Shown: piece by piece, positions 24,498 through 32,384 of the stretch
Numbering within the stretch: position 1 is the stretch's first letter
Layout: each line of letters opens with the position of its first letter
NCBI GenBank assembly: GCA_016234745.1
Contig: JACRAR010000037.1
Span: 23,975-87,974, forward strand
Direction of reading: 5' to 3'
Origin: Betaproteobacteria bacterium
Lineage (GTDB): Bacteria; Pseudomonadota; Gammaproteobacteria; Burkholderiales; Rhodocyclaceae
Length of the DNA stretch: 64,000 nucleotides
The notes under the pieces: model-generated
What the model saw: the letters and a program-made list of their open reading frames with translations, nothing else
Database searches by the model: none
Told to the model about the DNA's origin: nothing
Program-made: the position numbers and the translations under genes

Positions 24498-26144
24498 TTA
24501 GCGCTCAAGCTGACTAACCGCTTGGTCGCAGTCTTCGAGTCGTTTCTTTAGATCGGAGCTAATCCCGTGCGGTGCCAGTTGTTGAAAGAGCCTTCGTGTT
24601 TTCTCAAGATTATCTTTGAGGGCGGGTGTCTTTACCATTCCGTCATTCTCGACCACGTGGATTTGTAGTTCGAGCCGGCCGAGTTCACAGAAAGCCTTTG
24701 TGAACAGCATCTCGTGAGAATAGCGGTCCCAATCCCGGTCAGTAAACATATCAGCGTGGTTACGTTTTTCGAACCGTGTCGCGAAGTCGATCGCGTCACG
24801 GAACGCGTCAATGGCTTTACTCCGTGCCTTATCTGCGGCGAGAACTCGGGCGTAGAACACAAGCGCCTCCAACTCGATCTTCCAATGGCCGATTGATGCA
24901 TCTGCCTTATCCCAGGGCTCGTCGGGTTCAAGTCCCCGCCTCTTCCGAATGAGCTTTCGCGCCTCCTCAAAATACTTGACGCCGTCAGGCAATTGAGCGT
25001 ACGTCAATCGCTGACCCTCCAGCTTTTGACAATGGATGCTCCCGTAAACATAGAAGGCGTTCGCCGACATGACCTGTGCTTCCTTTATAAGTCCAGATAC
25101 CCGTTCATTGTCCAGGCCGGCTGCCGATCCTTCGTAGATCGCTTCGTCAATGAGATTATCTATTGCCGCGAACTTATGTCGCGCCAACATCTCTGCAATT
25201 CGGACGTACGGTCGAAAAATCGCCGCATCGGGGTCGCTGGGAACAACGAGCCGCTCAGCTACGGCAAGTGTTGCGACATACGGCAATCGGACGGGTTCGC
25301 CAAGAATCCGCAGTGTCCGTTGTTCGCCGCCGATGGCGTCCGCTCTCGTTCGGATGTCCTTCAGCAACTTCTCTGCGTGCAGGAAACGATCGCCCACAAG
25401 GTCGAGCTCAGCTGAAGGAATTAGAGAGAGAACTGGAATAACATTCAAATCGATTTCGCGGTACGGAAGGACTTCTTCAACTCCCTGAAGCGCGGCGTTC
25501 AAACCGTCAAGATTCTGCTCGTTTAAACCGGCAATCACCACGGCGACGTCTGGGAGCATTCCCACGCAGAACCGTAGGTAATCTGATAGCCCTGTTCGAC
25601 TGTCGATCAACGTGAAGTCGTACTCCTTGCGCCACCAACGATCACGCATCGACAAGATGAGCTCCATGCCCCCGTGTTTTGTGAGAAACTTGTACCATCC
25701 GACATGCGCGAGTATCTCGACCGCTTGATGCGTGGCGGGGCCAGCGGGTAGTACGTCGACAAATCCGTCGGGCGTTCGATGTTCATACACCCTGCGTTTC
25801 CATTTCTGCCAGGTGATGGGGTCGCCCTTGGCGGGGACGAACGGGTCCTGGAACGGCCGCTCCTTTTTCTTGAGCGAAGAGCAGATTTGCCGCTCGACTA
25901 GGTCGAGCATTCCTCCGACGCCGAGTTCTCGCTTCTTCGGGGAGACGTACTTGATCGACGACTCGACTGCCTCATGAAACAGCGGATAGTCTTGCACTCC
26001 GGGGGCGAGCAGGTCAAGGTCTACAACAAGCACCCTGAAGCCGTTCTCTGCGAGCGTCATGGCGACGTTTACCACGGACATCGTCCGTCCTACGCCACCC
26101 TTATACGAATAGAAACTGACTATTGTGCCGGGGACGTCAGCCAT
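24498..26144 (-). CDS. KGGVGR-type P-loop ATPase (ParA/MinD-like) with a helical C-terminal region
   Basis: The 548-residue protein opens with a deviant Walker A, SYKGGVGRTMS (13-23), of the KGGVGR branch of ParA/MinD-like ATPases. The aspartate loop VLVVDLDLLAPG and the region FTLIDSRTGLSDYLRFC follow. Members of this branch often sit in multi-gene systems linked to peptide maturation or to conflict between genomes. The C-terminal 230 residues are helical and look TPR-like (repeated Ala-rich helices such as YFEEARKLI and AIDAFRDAI). It shares one base with the upstream winged-helix gene (TAATG) and precedes the lipid enzymes in the same operon. It probably acts as a sensor, switch or membrane-localising factor for the system. 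Confidence 0.75.
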   Translation of the reverse strand: MADVPGTIVSFYSYKGGVGRTMSVVNVAMTLAENGFRVLVVDLDLLAPGVQDYPLFHEAVESSIKYVSPKKRELGVGGMLDLVERQICSSLKKKERPFQDPFVPAKGDPITWQKWKRRVYEHRTPDGFVDVLPAGPATHQAVEILAHVGWYKFLTKHGGMELILSMRDRWWRKEYDFTLIDSRTGLSDYLRFCVGMLPDVAVVIAGLNEQNLDGLNAALQGVEEVLPYREIDLNVIPVLSLIPSAELDLVGDRFLHAEKLLKDIRTRADAIGGEQRTLRILGEPVRLPYVATLAVAERLVVPSDPDAAIFRPYVRIAEMLARHKFAAIDNLIDEAIYEGSAAGLDNERVSGLIKEAQVMSANAFYVYGSIHCQKLEGQRLTYAQLPDGVKYFEEARKLIRKRRGLEPDEPWDKADASIGHWKIELEALVFYARVLAADKARSKAIDAFRDAIDFATRFEKRNHADMFTDRDWDRYSHEMLFTKAFCELGRLELQIHVVENDGMVKTPALKDNLEKTRRLFQQLAPHGISSDLKKRLEDCDQAVSQLER

Positions 26145-26971
26145 TAGTGGGGGGCCGTAGCATTGCCGGTGCCGTCAGCATTCATTTTTTTCATAGTGTC
26201 CTTGTACAACGTGCCGAGTGCGTTGACATGGTTTGCGATCGAGATTTTGTTGTCGCTGGCCAAAATTACATCGGCAATCGAATACGTAACGTCTTTGTTC
26301 TCTCGAATCTCGTTAATCCACGTGCGCCGAATTTCATCTTGCATCGCTGCTCGAAGGTCGTCGTCCCGAGCTGCCTCGTCGACAAGGAACAAGGCGAATT
26401 CATATCGCCTCATGCGGCGCGCTAAGATCGCCTCGCCGAGATGCGACACGCGGTAAGCCACTGCCTTCGGGCCAAGTTTAAGGCGCTCGAGCATTCCTAG
26501 TTTGGCGAGTTTCGAGGCATGATATTTGACCTTGCTTTCCGATACGCCTGTAGAACGCACGACTCCGCGAACAAGCTCCGTCGCGCGCGATCCGGAATGC
26601 GCGAATGCTGTTTTGAGAATCATCATCCTGACCAAATCGACGGGCTCCGACGCATCCCTGTCGACCGATAGCTTCGCCTCAGCGGCATCAACGGCATCAC
26701 GATCGACTATCTTAGTGACATAGTTCGTGTATGCGCTGATGAAACCGGTGAGATACGCCAACTTTCCCACCGGTGTCGGTCCTGTGTCCTCCTCAGTCTT
26801 CCTAATTATCGCTGAAAGGTCGGGGTACTCCCCAAGTTGAAGCGCCACTGCGGCTGGGCCGAGAGTCTGAACATTGCGAATTATCTTGCGTACCAGCGCC
26901 TCGAGCGCAGCGACAAGCGCCACGTCGTCTCTGTTCGAGTAGGCATCATATATAGCATTCATTGGCATCAT
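26144..26971 (-). CDS. Winged-helix protein heading the KGGVGR/lipid operon
   Basis: This 275-residue protein of unknown family has a central winged-helix region: VRSTGVSESKVKYHASKLAK, then LGMLERLKLGPKAVAYRVS, at about 140-180, like ArsR/MarR-type DNA-binding domains. An N-terminal helical domain and a C-terminal helical tail flank it. It is the first gene of the leftward operon and overlaps the KGGVGR ATPase gene by one base, a pairing that suggests a sensor-regulator unit. It probably binds the AT-rich region just upstream (26972-27179) and autoregulates both divergent units. The start is ATG 26971; ATG 26968 or 26962 is also possible. Confidence 0.6.
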   Translation of the reverse strand: MMPMNAIYDAYSNRDDVALVAALEALVRKIIRNVQTLGPAAVALQLGEYPDLSAIIRKTEEDTGPTPVGKLAYLTGFISAYTNYVTKIVDRDAVDAAEAKLSVDRDASEPVDLVRMMILKTAFAHSGSRATELVRGVVRSTGVSESKVKYHASKLAKLGMLERLKLGPKAVAYRVSHLGEAILARRMRRYEFALFLVDEAARDDDLRAAMQDEIRRTWINEIRENKDVTYSIADVILASDNKISIANHVNALGTLYKDTMKKMNADGTGNATAPH

Positions 26972-27179
26972 GACTTAAGTTTAGCAAATATTTTCAATAT
27001 TGGGCAACAATGGGTCAAGATGATAACATTCTTATATTACTCATGTATTACTCTGAGGGTAGCCTGGAGGTACGCGAGTCCCTAGCTACCCGTGTGAGTT
27101 CGGCGGCGAGAAGGCTGAATAAAGACCCGTACGACCATGGTTGGCTCTCTAAGAGACTGACAACCGTTGAAGGCGATTA
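26972..27179. promoter_or_regulatory. Divergent AT-rich control region of the lipid cluster
   Basis: This 208-base gap separates the leftward operon from the rightward PLP-fold gene. It contains two AATATT boxes three bases apart (26987-27001). It also contains a perfect seven-base inverted repeat, GGGTAGC at 27057-27063 and GCTACCC at 27085-27091, which could fold as a hairpin in the leader of the rightward gene. It is a plausible binding region for the winged-helix protein. Confidence 0.4.
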
Positions 27180-28349
27180 ATGGAAACCGAGGCGATGGAC
27201 ACCACTTCCGTAGCAACAACCGCGCGTGAGCACGATGTACGTCTTGCTGCACTGGCCTCTGAGTGCGGTACACCGCTCTATGTCTACAATCTGACGTTGA
27301 TCCGCGCCCGCGTGTTGGAATTAAAGCGAATGCTGGACCCAGTGGGAGGCCAGCTTTTCTTCGCAGTTGTAGCAAACGATCGACCGGAGATCCTTCGAGT
27401 GTTAGCTGAAATGGGCGTCGGCGCGTGCGTGAATTCGATGCCACATCTAATGCTTGCGCATGGCGTGGGAATTGTGTCCGCCGATACGCAATTTACTGCG
27501 ACAGGCATTACGCTACAAGATATGCGACGGCTTCAGGAACTGAAGGTCCGCGCAAACCTGGATTCCCTCTCTCAGCTAGAGGCATGGCTGGACCTTGGCG
27601 CCACAGAAGCGGGGATTCGCCTCAACGCTGCATCGCTAGGCGGTTCAAGATCAGCAGATCGACTTGGGATTCCCGCGAGCGAGTTGCCAACTGCCGTGTC
27701 GATCGCCGCCCGAGTTAATGCCCGCCTTACGGGCGTGCACGTATATCTGGGAACCAGTTTTCAAAGTCCGGAGGAAATGCTGCCTACCTTGCGCCGCGCT
27801 GTTGAAGTCGCGGCTGGGCTGCCATCGCTTTCGTACGTCAATATCGGCGGTGGGATTGGAGTTGACTACGAGCATCGCGGACGGCGTTTCAATTTGAGCG
27901 CGTTCGGAGACGGCCTAGCCGATTGCGCGCGGTTTCTATCCGATCGAGTTGGACGCCCAGTCGATTTGGTGTTCGAGCCTGGCCGTGCACTCGTCGCTGA
28001 ATGCGCCACATTCGTCACCACGGTAACCGACGTGAAGGAACTTCGAGGTGAGCGTTTTGTCGGTGTCGACGGGAGCATCGCTGTCTTTCCACGCCCCCTG
28101 GTTCATCCTGAGTCGCCGCATAGTATTCGCTGGATCGGACCAACGGCTTCGGACAGGTCTGGTCCCTTGCTACGGACGTCAATCGTTGGACGGTCCAGTT
28201 TCTCAGGCGACATTCTCGGAGTCGCCCAACTCCCCGGTGATTTGCGCGTCGGCGATCTGCTTGCATTTGATGACGCAGGTGCCTACCTACAATCCGTTGC
28301 CTCCCGCTTCCTTGGTCAACCGGAGCCCTCGACAGTTTTTTTGCGATAG
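27180..28349 (+). CDS. PLP-decarboxylase-fold (type III) protein lacking the catalytic lysine
   Basis: This 389-residue protein matches the ornithine/diaminopimelate decarboxylase fold: TPLYVYN near the N-terminus, NIGGGIGVDY (221-230), VFEPGRALVAE (264-274), VGDLLAFDDAGAY (357-369). In active enzymes the pyridoxal phosphate lysine lies in AVKAN; here the same spot reads AVVAN, with Val64 (codon GTA). The catalytic cysteine of the partner subunit, normally in a GxxCESxD context, is replaced by serine (GRSSFSGD, 337-344). So it is either a pseudoenzyme or uses the pocket differently. It is divergent from the KGGVGR operon and marks the right edge of the lipid cluster. ATG 27180 is used; ATG 27195 is possible. 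Confidence 0.75.
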   Translation: METEAMDTTSVATTAREHDVRLAALASECGTPLYVYNLTLIRARVLELKRMLDPVGGQLFFAVVANDRPEILRVLAEMGVGACVNSMPHLMLAHGVGIVSADTQFTATGITLQDMRRLQELKVRANLDSLSQLEAWLDLGATEAGIRLNAASLGGSRSADRLGIPASELPTAVSIAARVNARLTGVHVYLGTSFQSPEEMLPTLRRAVEVAAGLPSLSYVNIGGGIGVDYEHRGRRFNLSAFGDGLADCARFLSDRVGRPVDLVFEPGRALVAECATFVTTVTDVKELRGERFVGVDGSIAVFPRPLVHPESPHSIRWIGPTASDRSGPLLRTSIVGRSSFSGDILGVAQLPGDLRVGDLLAFDDAGAYLQSVASRFLGQPEPSTVFLR

Positions 28350-28872
28350 TCCGAGTATGCGCATGTACTTTGACGCCAGCGCTGAGGGTAGGCTGAAATC
28401 TATCACTCAAATCGGATCAGAGATTATTACATCGGCAAGACCATCATAGTGGAGATAGCCACGCTACTGGCGACACATGTCGAGCGAAGGGCGTGATCCG
28501 GGAGCGATTATCATCACTGATAGGCCATAGTTATGGCCATGCACTGCAAATCTCCAGTGAATCTTGGTCCTTAACACCTGATCAGACAACCATCAAATGG
28601 CCAAGTCAGATTGAGCGAAAGATCGCAATCATGAGCAATCATTCACTTACCAGCACTTGGGATGTAATCACGGTACCTGCCGGCGAGCGGGTCACTTGGC
28701 TAGGAGCCTGCGCGGCAGAGCGAAATTGACACGGCGGGAGGCGAGTCAAGAGGGCTGAGGTCGTCAGCGCGCTGGTCATTGATGATTGCGCAAAGTAGGC
28801 GTAATCGGATGAACTGCTGTAGCGGATCAATTTGCCCGCTGCACATGGGTTCTGTGGGTGTTCTGGCGTGCG
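28350..28872. other. Gap with no convincing gene
   Basis: Between the PLP-fold gene and the IS remnant I see only short frames without ribosome sites or recognisable products. The left boundary of the old IS1182-type element should fall near its end, but I could not define it. Confidence 0.4.
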
Positions 28873-29651
28873 TTATGCAGGTACCAGACTCGCCATTCGA
28901 CGCAGATTTAGTGCCGCACAGACGAGTTTCCACTCAGCCTGGACTTTGTGCAGACCGCGCAGACTGAATTGCCGGAAGCCAAGTACGCTCTTGATCCAGC
29001 CATTGGGTGGCTCGCTGAGCCACTTCCGTCGCCGGTAGGCATTCTGGGTTTCTTCTGCGCGGAATTTCTCGGCCATCGCCGCCGTCAGCGGCCGTCTGCC
29101 GACATCGATCAGGACCTCCCGCTTGCCTTCGCGTCCGATGGCAATCACCAGATCCGCTGGGTGATCCTGAAGGGCCGCGAACACCACCTCGGAACGGTAG
29201 CCAGCATCCGCCAGCACCTGCTGCGGGTGGCTTCCTGCGGTAATCCTGACGGCCTCCAACATTCCGGGCAATTGACGACTGTCCGCACCACTGTTGGTCA
29301 ATTCCGCGGCGACGATGATGTGGGCAGTGTCATCCACCGCCGCCTGCGCGTTGTAACAGTAATCAAAGCCACCCCCGGCACGCCTCATGATTCGGCTGTC
29401 CGGGTCCGTGAAGTTCTCTTGCGCCTTGGGGTTAGGCTCACCGAAATCGCGTTGGTACCGGGGGCCTTTCTTCGGCTTGCCGTCCCCATCACGCGGCTTG
29501 CGGTCATCATCAGCGGATCGCCCGCGCGCCGTATCCGCTTCGCGTTGGCGCGCCTCCAGACGTTCGCGTGCAGCCCGGATGACCGCCAAGCGATCCTGAC
29601 GGCGCTCGATTTCCGCTGGCAGATCCAACTCCGGCTCACTACCCTCAATAA
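28873..29651 (-). pseudogene. IS1182-type transposase, C-terminal remnant interrupted by an IS1595 element
   Basis: About 260 residues resemble the C-terminal part of IS1182-family transposases: DLPAEIERRQDRLAVIRAAR, then PDSRIM, YNAQAAVD, VLADAGYRS and a C-terminal FRQFSLRGLHKVQAEWKLVC. The N-terminal 170 or so residues are missing. The frame is cut at 29651 by an insertion with an eight-base target duplication. Beyond the insertion (30738 onward, reading leftward) it stays open for about 30 codons but is not recognisable as transposase. The gene is therefore not functional. Confidence 0.75.
29644..29651. repeat. Eight-base target duplication CTCAATAA (partner at 30730-30737)
   Basis: CTCAATAA occurs directly outside both ends of the IS1595-type element. 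Eight bases is the usual duplication for this family, which fixes the element boundaries. Confidence 0.9.
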
Positions 29652-30729
29652 GGCTGTTTTGGCGAATGATGTGGGTGGCTCATCTAGCGCGCCTGTGAAG
29701 GTGGAAACTGGCTTTGTAGCGCACGGGCGCTGAAGCCAGGAGATACAAAATGAGGACGAGGGAATTGGCGAGGCTGATCGGAACACTGGGCAAGTTGCCG
29801 CGAGACCAGCGCAAAGCGGTGGTCGCAGAATTGGCAGCTTTGGAATCGTGTGCATCCTCGATCGATGTGATCGAAACCGGGATGCCGGGGCGGCCCGACT
29901 GCCCGCGCTGCGCTAGTCGTCAGATCATCAAGCATGGCCACTGCGGTGACCTGCAGCGGTTTCTCTGCCGCCATTGCAATCGCACTTTCAACGCTCTGAC
30001 TGGAACGCCACTGGCGCGTCTGCATCTGCGCGGCAAATGGATAGGGCAAGCCGAAGCCCTGCGGGATGGACTGACGCTCCACCAGGTCAGCGAGCGACTT
30101 CACGTGGCCGTGAGCACGGCGTTCCGCTGGCGTCATCGCTTCCTGGCGCTGCCGCAAACCGTGCAGACCCAAGCCTTGATCGGCATCGCCGAGGCGGACG
30201 AAGCGTACTTCCTGAGTTCCTGCAAAGGACAGCGCCACGAACTTGGCCGTGCATCGCGCAAGCGCGGGGGCAAGGCCAAGAAGCCGGGTGTGTCTCCTGA
30301 GCAAGTGCCGGTGTTGATTGCGCGCGACCGCATTGGCAACACCGCCAACTTTGTGCTGGCGTCGGTAACGGCCCAGGAAATCAGAAGGACTCTGCGGCCG
30401 ATCCTGCCCGCCGACACCGTGTTGTGCACCGATGGTGGCACGGCTCTGGCTGCTGCCGCGCGATACCTCGGTGTCGAGCATCATCCGATCAATCTCTCCG
30501 CTGGTATTCACGTGAAGGGTGCCTGGCATGTCCAAAACGTCAATGCCTATGGCAGCCGCTTGAAGAACTGGATGATCCGTTTCAAGGGCGTGGCCACGAA
30601 ATACCTGGCCAACTACCTTGGCTGGTTCCGAGCCCTCGACCGGTCGCCGGAATTCAGCCCGGATCCCGCGCAGTTGCTCGCTCTTGCTATCAGGGTTTGA
30701 GTTCAACAACTTCATTCGATAAAACAGCC
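29652..30729 (+). mobile_element. IS1595-family insertion sequence, complete
   Basis: The element is 1078 bases long, with terminal inverted repeats GGCTGTTTTGGCGAATG on the left and its complement, with two mismatches, on the right, flanked by the duplication CTCAATAA. One transposase gene fills it. It landed inside an older IS1182-type remnant in the transposon cargo, so it arrived later. Confidence 0.9.
29750..30700 (+). CDS. IS1595-family transposase
   Basis: This 316-residue transposase has an N-terminal zinc ribbon (CPRCASRQIIKHGHCGD, then FLCRHCNRTFN) and a DDE-type core: IAEADEAYF supplies the first Asp, LCTDGGTAL the second. The third acidic position is occupied by Asn in HVQNVNAYGSRLKNW, as in some groups of the family. 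It looks intact and probably active. Confidence 0.9.
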   Translation: MRTRELARLIGTLGKLPRDQRKAVVAELAALESCASSIDVIETGMPGRPDCPRCASRQIIKHGHCGDLQRFLCRHCNRTFNALTGTPLARLHLRGKWIGQAEALRDGLTLHQVSERLHVAVSTAFRWRHRFLALPQTVQTQALIGIAEADEAYFLSSCKGQRHELGRASRKRGGKAKKPGVSPEQVPVLIARDRIGNTANFVLASVTAQEIRRTLRPILPADTVLCTDGGTALAAAARYLGVEHHPINLSAGIHVKGAWHVQNVNAYGSRLKNWMIRFKGVATKYLANYLGWFRALDRSPEFSPDPAQLLALAIRV

Positions 30730-30737
30730 CTCAATAA

Positions 30738-31038
30738 ACTCAACTTCCGTCGGCCGGTGAAACAAGCGGGCTAATTCTGTCGATCTAATTTTTGACGGAA
30801 ACCATCGCAGCTTATTGCGGAATTTCATACGAGCCTCTTCATATTCACATAGGATCTGAAGGGATCTGAGCACTGCGAAACTCTATGGACCTGGCTACTA
30901 TGACGGGATGATCTGCCCACCCCACCCTCCACCCAGTTGAAGCAAGCAACGCCAAGCCGGAGAACTCGAAGACCCAACTTGCGTGCGACCGATGTCCATT
31001 GCATAATGAATAACCTTGGACTTGCCTGGGAGGTGGCT
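30738..31038. other. Intergenic stretch between the IS and the EEP gene
   Basis: The first 100 bases continue the interrupted older insertion sequence, without recognisable coding content. The rest leads to the EEP-family gene, with a ribosome site GGGAGG at 31028-31033. I see no other gene. Confidence 0.4.
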
Positions 31039-32175
31039 ATGAGCATCAAGTTAGGAAGCTTCAATGTCGAGAATCTGTTCCGGCGTGCACGAATTCTCAA
31101 TTTGCAGAACGAGGCTCAGAGCGCCGATCTTCTAGGCAAGGTGGCCGGCCTTCAGCGCCTACTGGATAGGCGGACTTACGATGATGCGACGCGAAGCGAC
31201 ATTTTCGCTGTCTCAGCTCAGCTTCTTCCCTACATCGATATCCGGGTAGATTTGGGCAGCCTGGGCAACTGGAAGAAAGGTGACGGCACGACGGGCTTCC
31301 AGGTCTTCAAAAGTTGCGGTGGTCGGAGTACCTGGACGGGGCAGATTACTTTCAAGGACGAGGCATTCTCAGATCGTCAGCGCCTTAATACCGGCCGGGT
31401 CATCAAAGAGGTGGGTGCCGATGTCCTTTGCGCGATCGAGGTGGAGGGCATGGATGCTCTGCGCAACTTTAACAGTCAAGTTCTTGGTGGCTCTTACCAG
31501 GAGTACTTGCTGATCGACAGCCCGAACGATCCTCGGGGCATCGACGTGGCCTGCCTGAGCAAGTACCCCATCCTCTCATTGCGCACCCATGTCTTCGACA
31601 AGGGTGCCGATGGTCGACACACCTTTAGTCGGGACTGCCTCGAACTTGCTCTGGACGTCGGCAACGGCCAAACTCTGTTCGTCTTGTGCAACCACTTTAA
31701 GAGCCAACGGGGCCGCAGCAAGGAAGAGCAGGATCAGTCGGCCCTGAAGCGCAAGGCCCAGGCCACGCGCGTTGCCCAGATTCTGGCTGGCTACGATCTC
31801 AAGCGGGATTGGGTCGTCGTCATGGGCGACCTGAACGAGGATTCCAGTAATTCGTACAAGTCTCTCGAACCGATGTTCTCCGCACCGGATCTGCATCCGA
31901 TTGTCGATCCGGCTGCGCCAGTTACAGAACGCTATACACATTATTACGGCGGCAACAAGCGGGGCGAGCGGCTTTCTCAATTGGACTACATATTCGCCTC
32001 CAGCGCGTTAAACTCCCGGTTCAAAGCGTACGGATTCGAGCGGAGGGGGGTCTTTCAACTTGGCATAGAAGCTGAAAAGGAAGGCGCCCAACAGGTAACA
32101 GTCTTCGACACGGTTACCGGATCAGACGTGAATGCATCAGATCACTGCGCTCTTTGGGCTGAGTTCGACATTTGA
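31039..32175 (+). CDS. Endonuclease/exonuclease/phosphatase (EEP) superfamily protein
   Basis: This 378-residue protein carries the full EEP (DNase I-like) catalytic set: LGSFNVENLF at the start, the metal-binding CAIEVEG, LFVLCNHFKSQRG, WVVVMGDLNEDSS, SQLDYIFAS and the final SDHCALWAEFD. It probably hydrolyses a phosphodiester in nucleic acid, a nucleotide or a phospholipid; sequence does not distinguish these. No signal peptide is visible. ATG 31039 has GGGAGG five bases upstream; 34 more codons are open upstream but lack a ribosome site. It is cargo near the distal end of the element and could be a defence nuclease. Confidence 0.8.
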   Translation: MSIKLGSFNVENLFRRARILNLQNEAQSADLLGKVAGLQRLLDRRTYDDATRSDIFAVSAQLLPYIDIRVDLGSLGNWKKGDGTTGFQVFKSCGGRSTWTGQITFKDEAFSDRQRLNTGRVIKEVGADVLCAIEVEGMDALRNFNSQVLGGSYQEYLLIDSPNDPRGIDVACLSKYPILSLRTHVFDKGADGRHTFSRDCLELALDVGNGQTLFVLCNHFKSQRGRSKEEQDQSALKRKAQATRVAQILAGYDLKRDWVVVMGDLNEDSSNSYKSLEPMFSAPDLHPIVDPAAPVTERYTHYYGGNKRGERLSQLDYIFASSALNSRFKAYGFERRGVFQLGIEAEKEGAQQVTVFDTVTGSDVNASDHCALWAEFDI

Positions 32176-32384
32176 TGTGTCTGGAGTGGCACAGCCTCTC
32201 GCGCATATGTGCATCTCATAGCGCGGATATTCTGGCATATTGCTTTCATTTGAATGCTAGCCGAATATGTAAGCTCCTGTGTCTGATAAACCAATGCATC
32301 TTCTACCGGACGGCATCAATAGCAATTCCGCGTCCTGCCCCATTGGTTGTTTGAGTCAACAGGTACAAAGAAAGGAGGTTACCC

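Noticed and set aside
24490..24508. Heme O or quinone-type UbiA identity for the prenyltransferase
   Set aside because: The form of the two Asp-rich motifs (NDxxDxxxDxxNxPxR and KDIEDxxGD) and the overlap with the GGGPS gene favour the glyceryl-ether type.
27180..28349. Active decarboxylase that would turn the aminocarboxypropyl headgroup into aminopropyl
   Set aside because: The lysine needed to bind pyridoxal phosphate is valine in this protein and the catalytic cysteine is serine, so the activity is not supported.
28493..28729. A 78-codon frame in the gap after the PLP-fold gene
   Set aside because: It has no convincing ribosome site, no recognisable domain and no neighbour overlap; it is probably chance.
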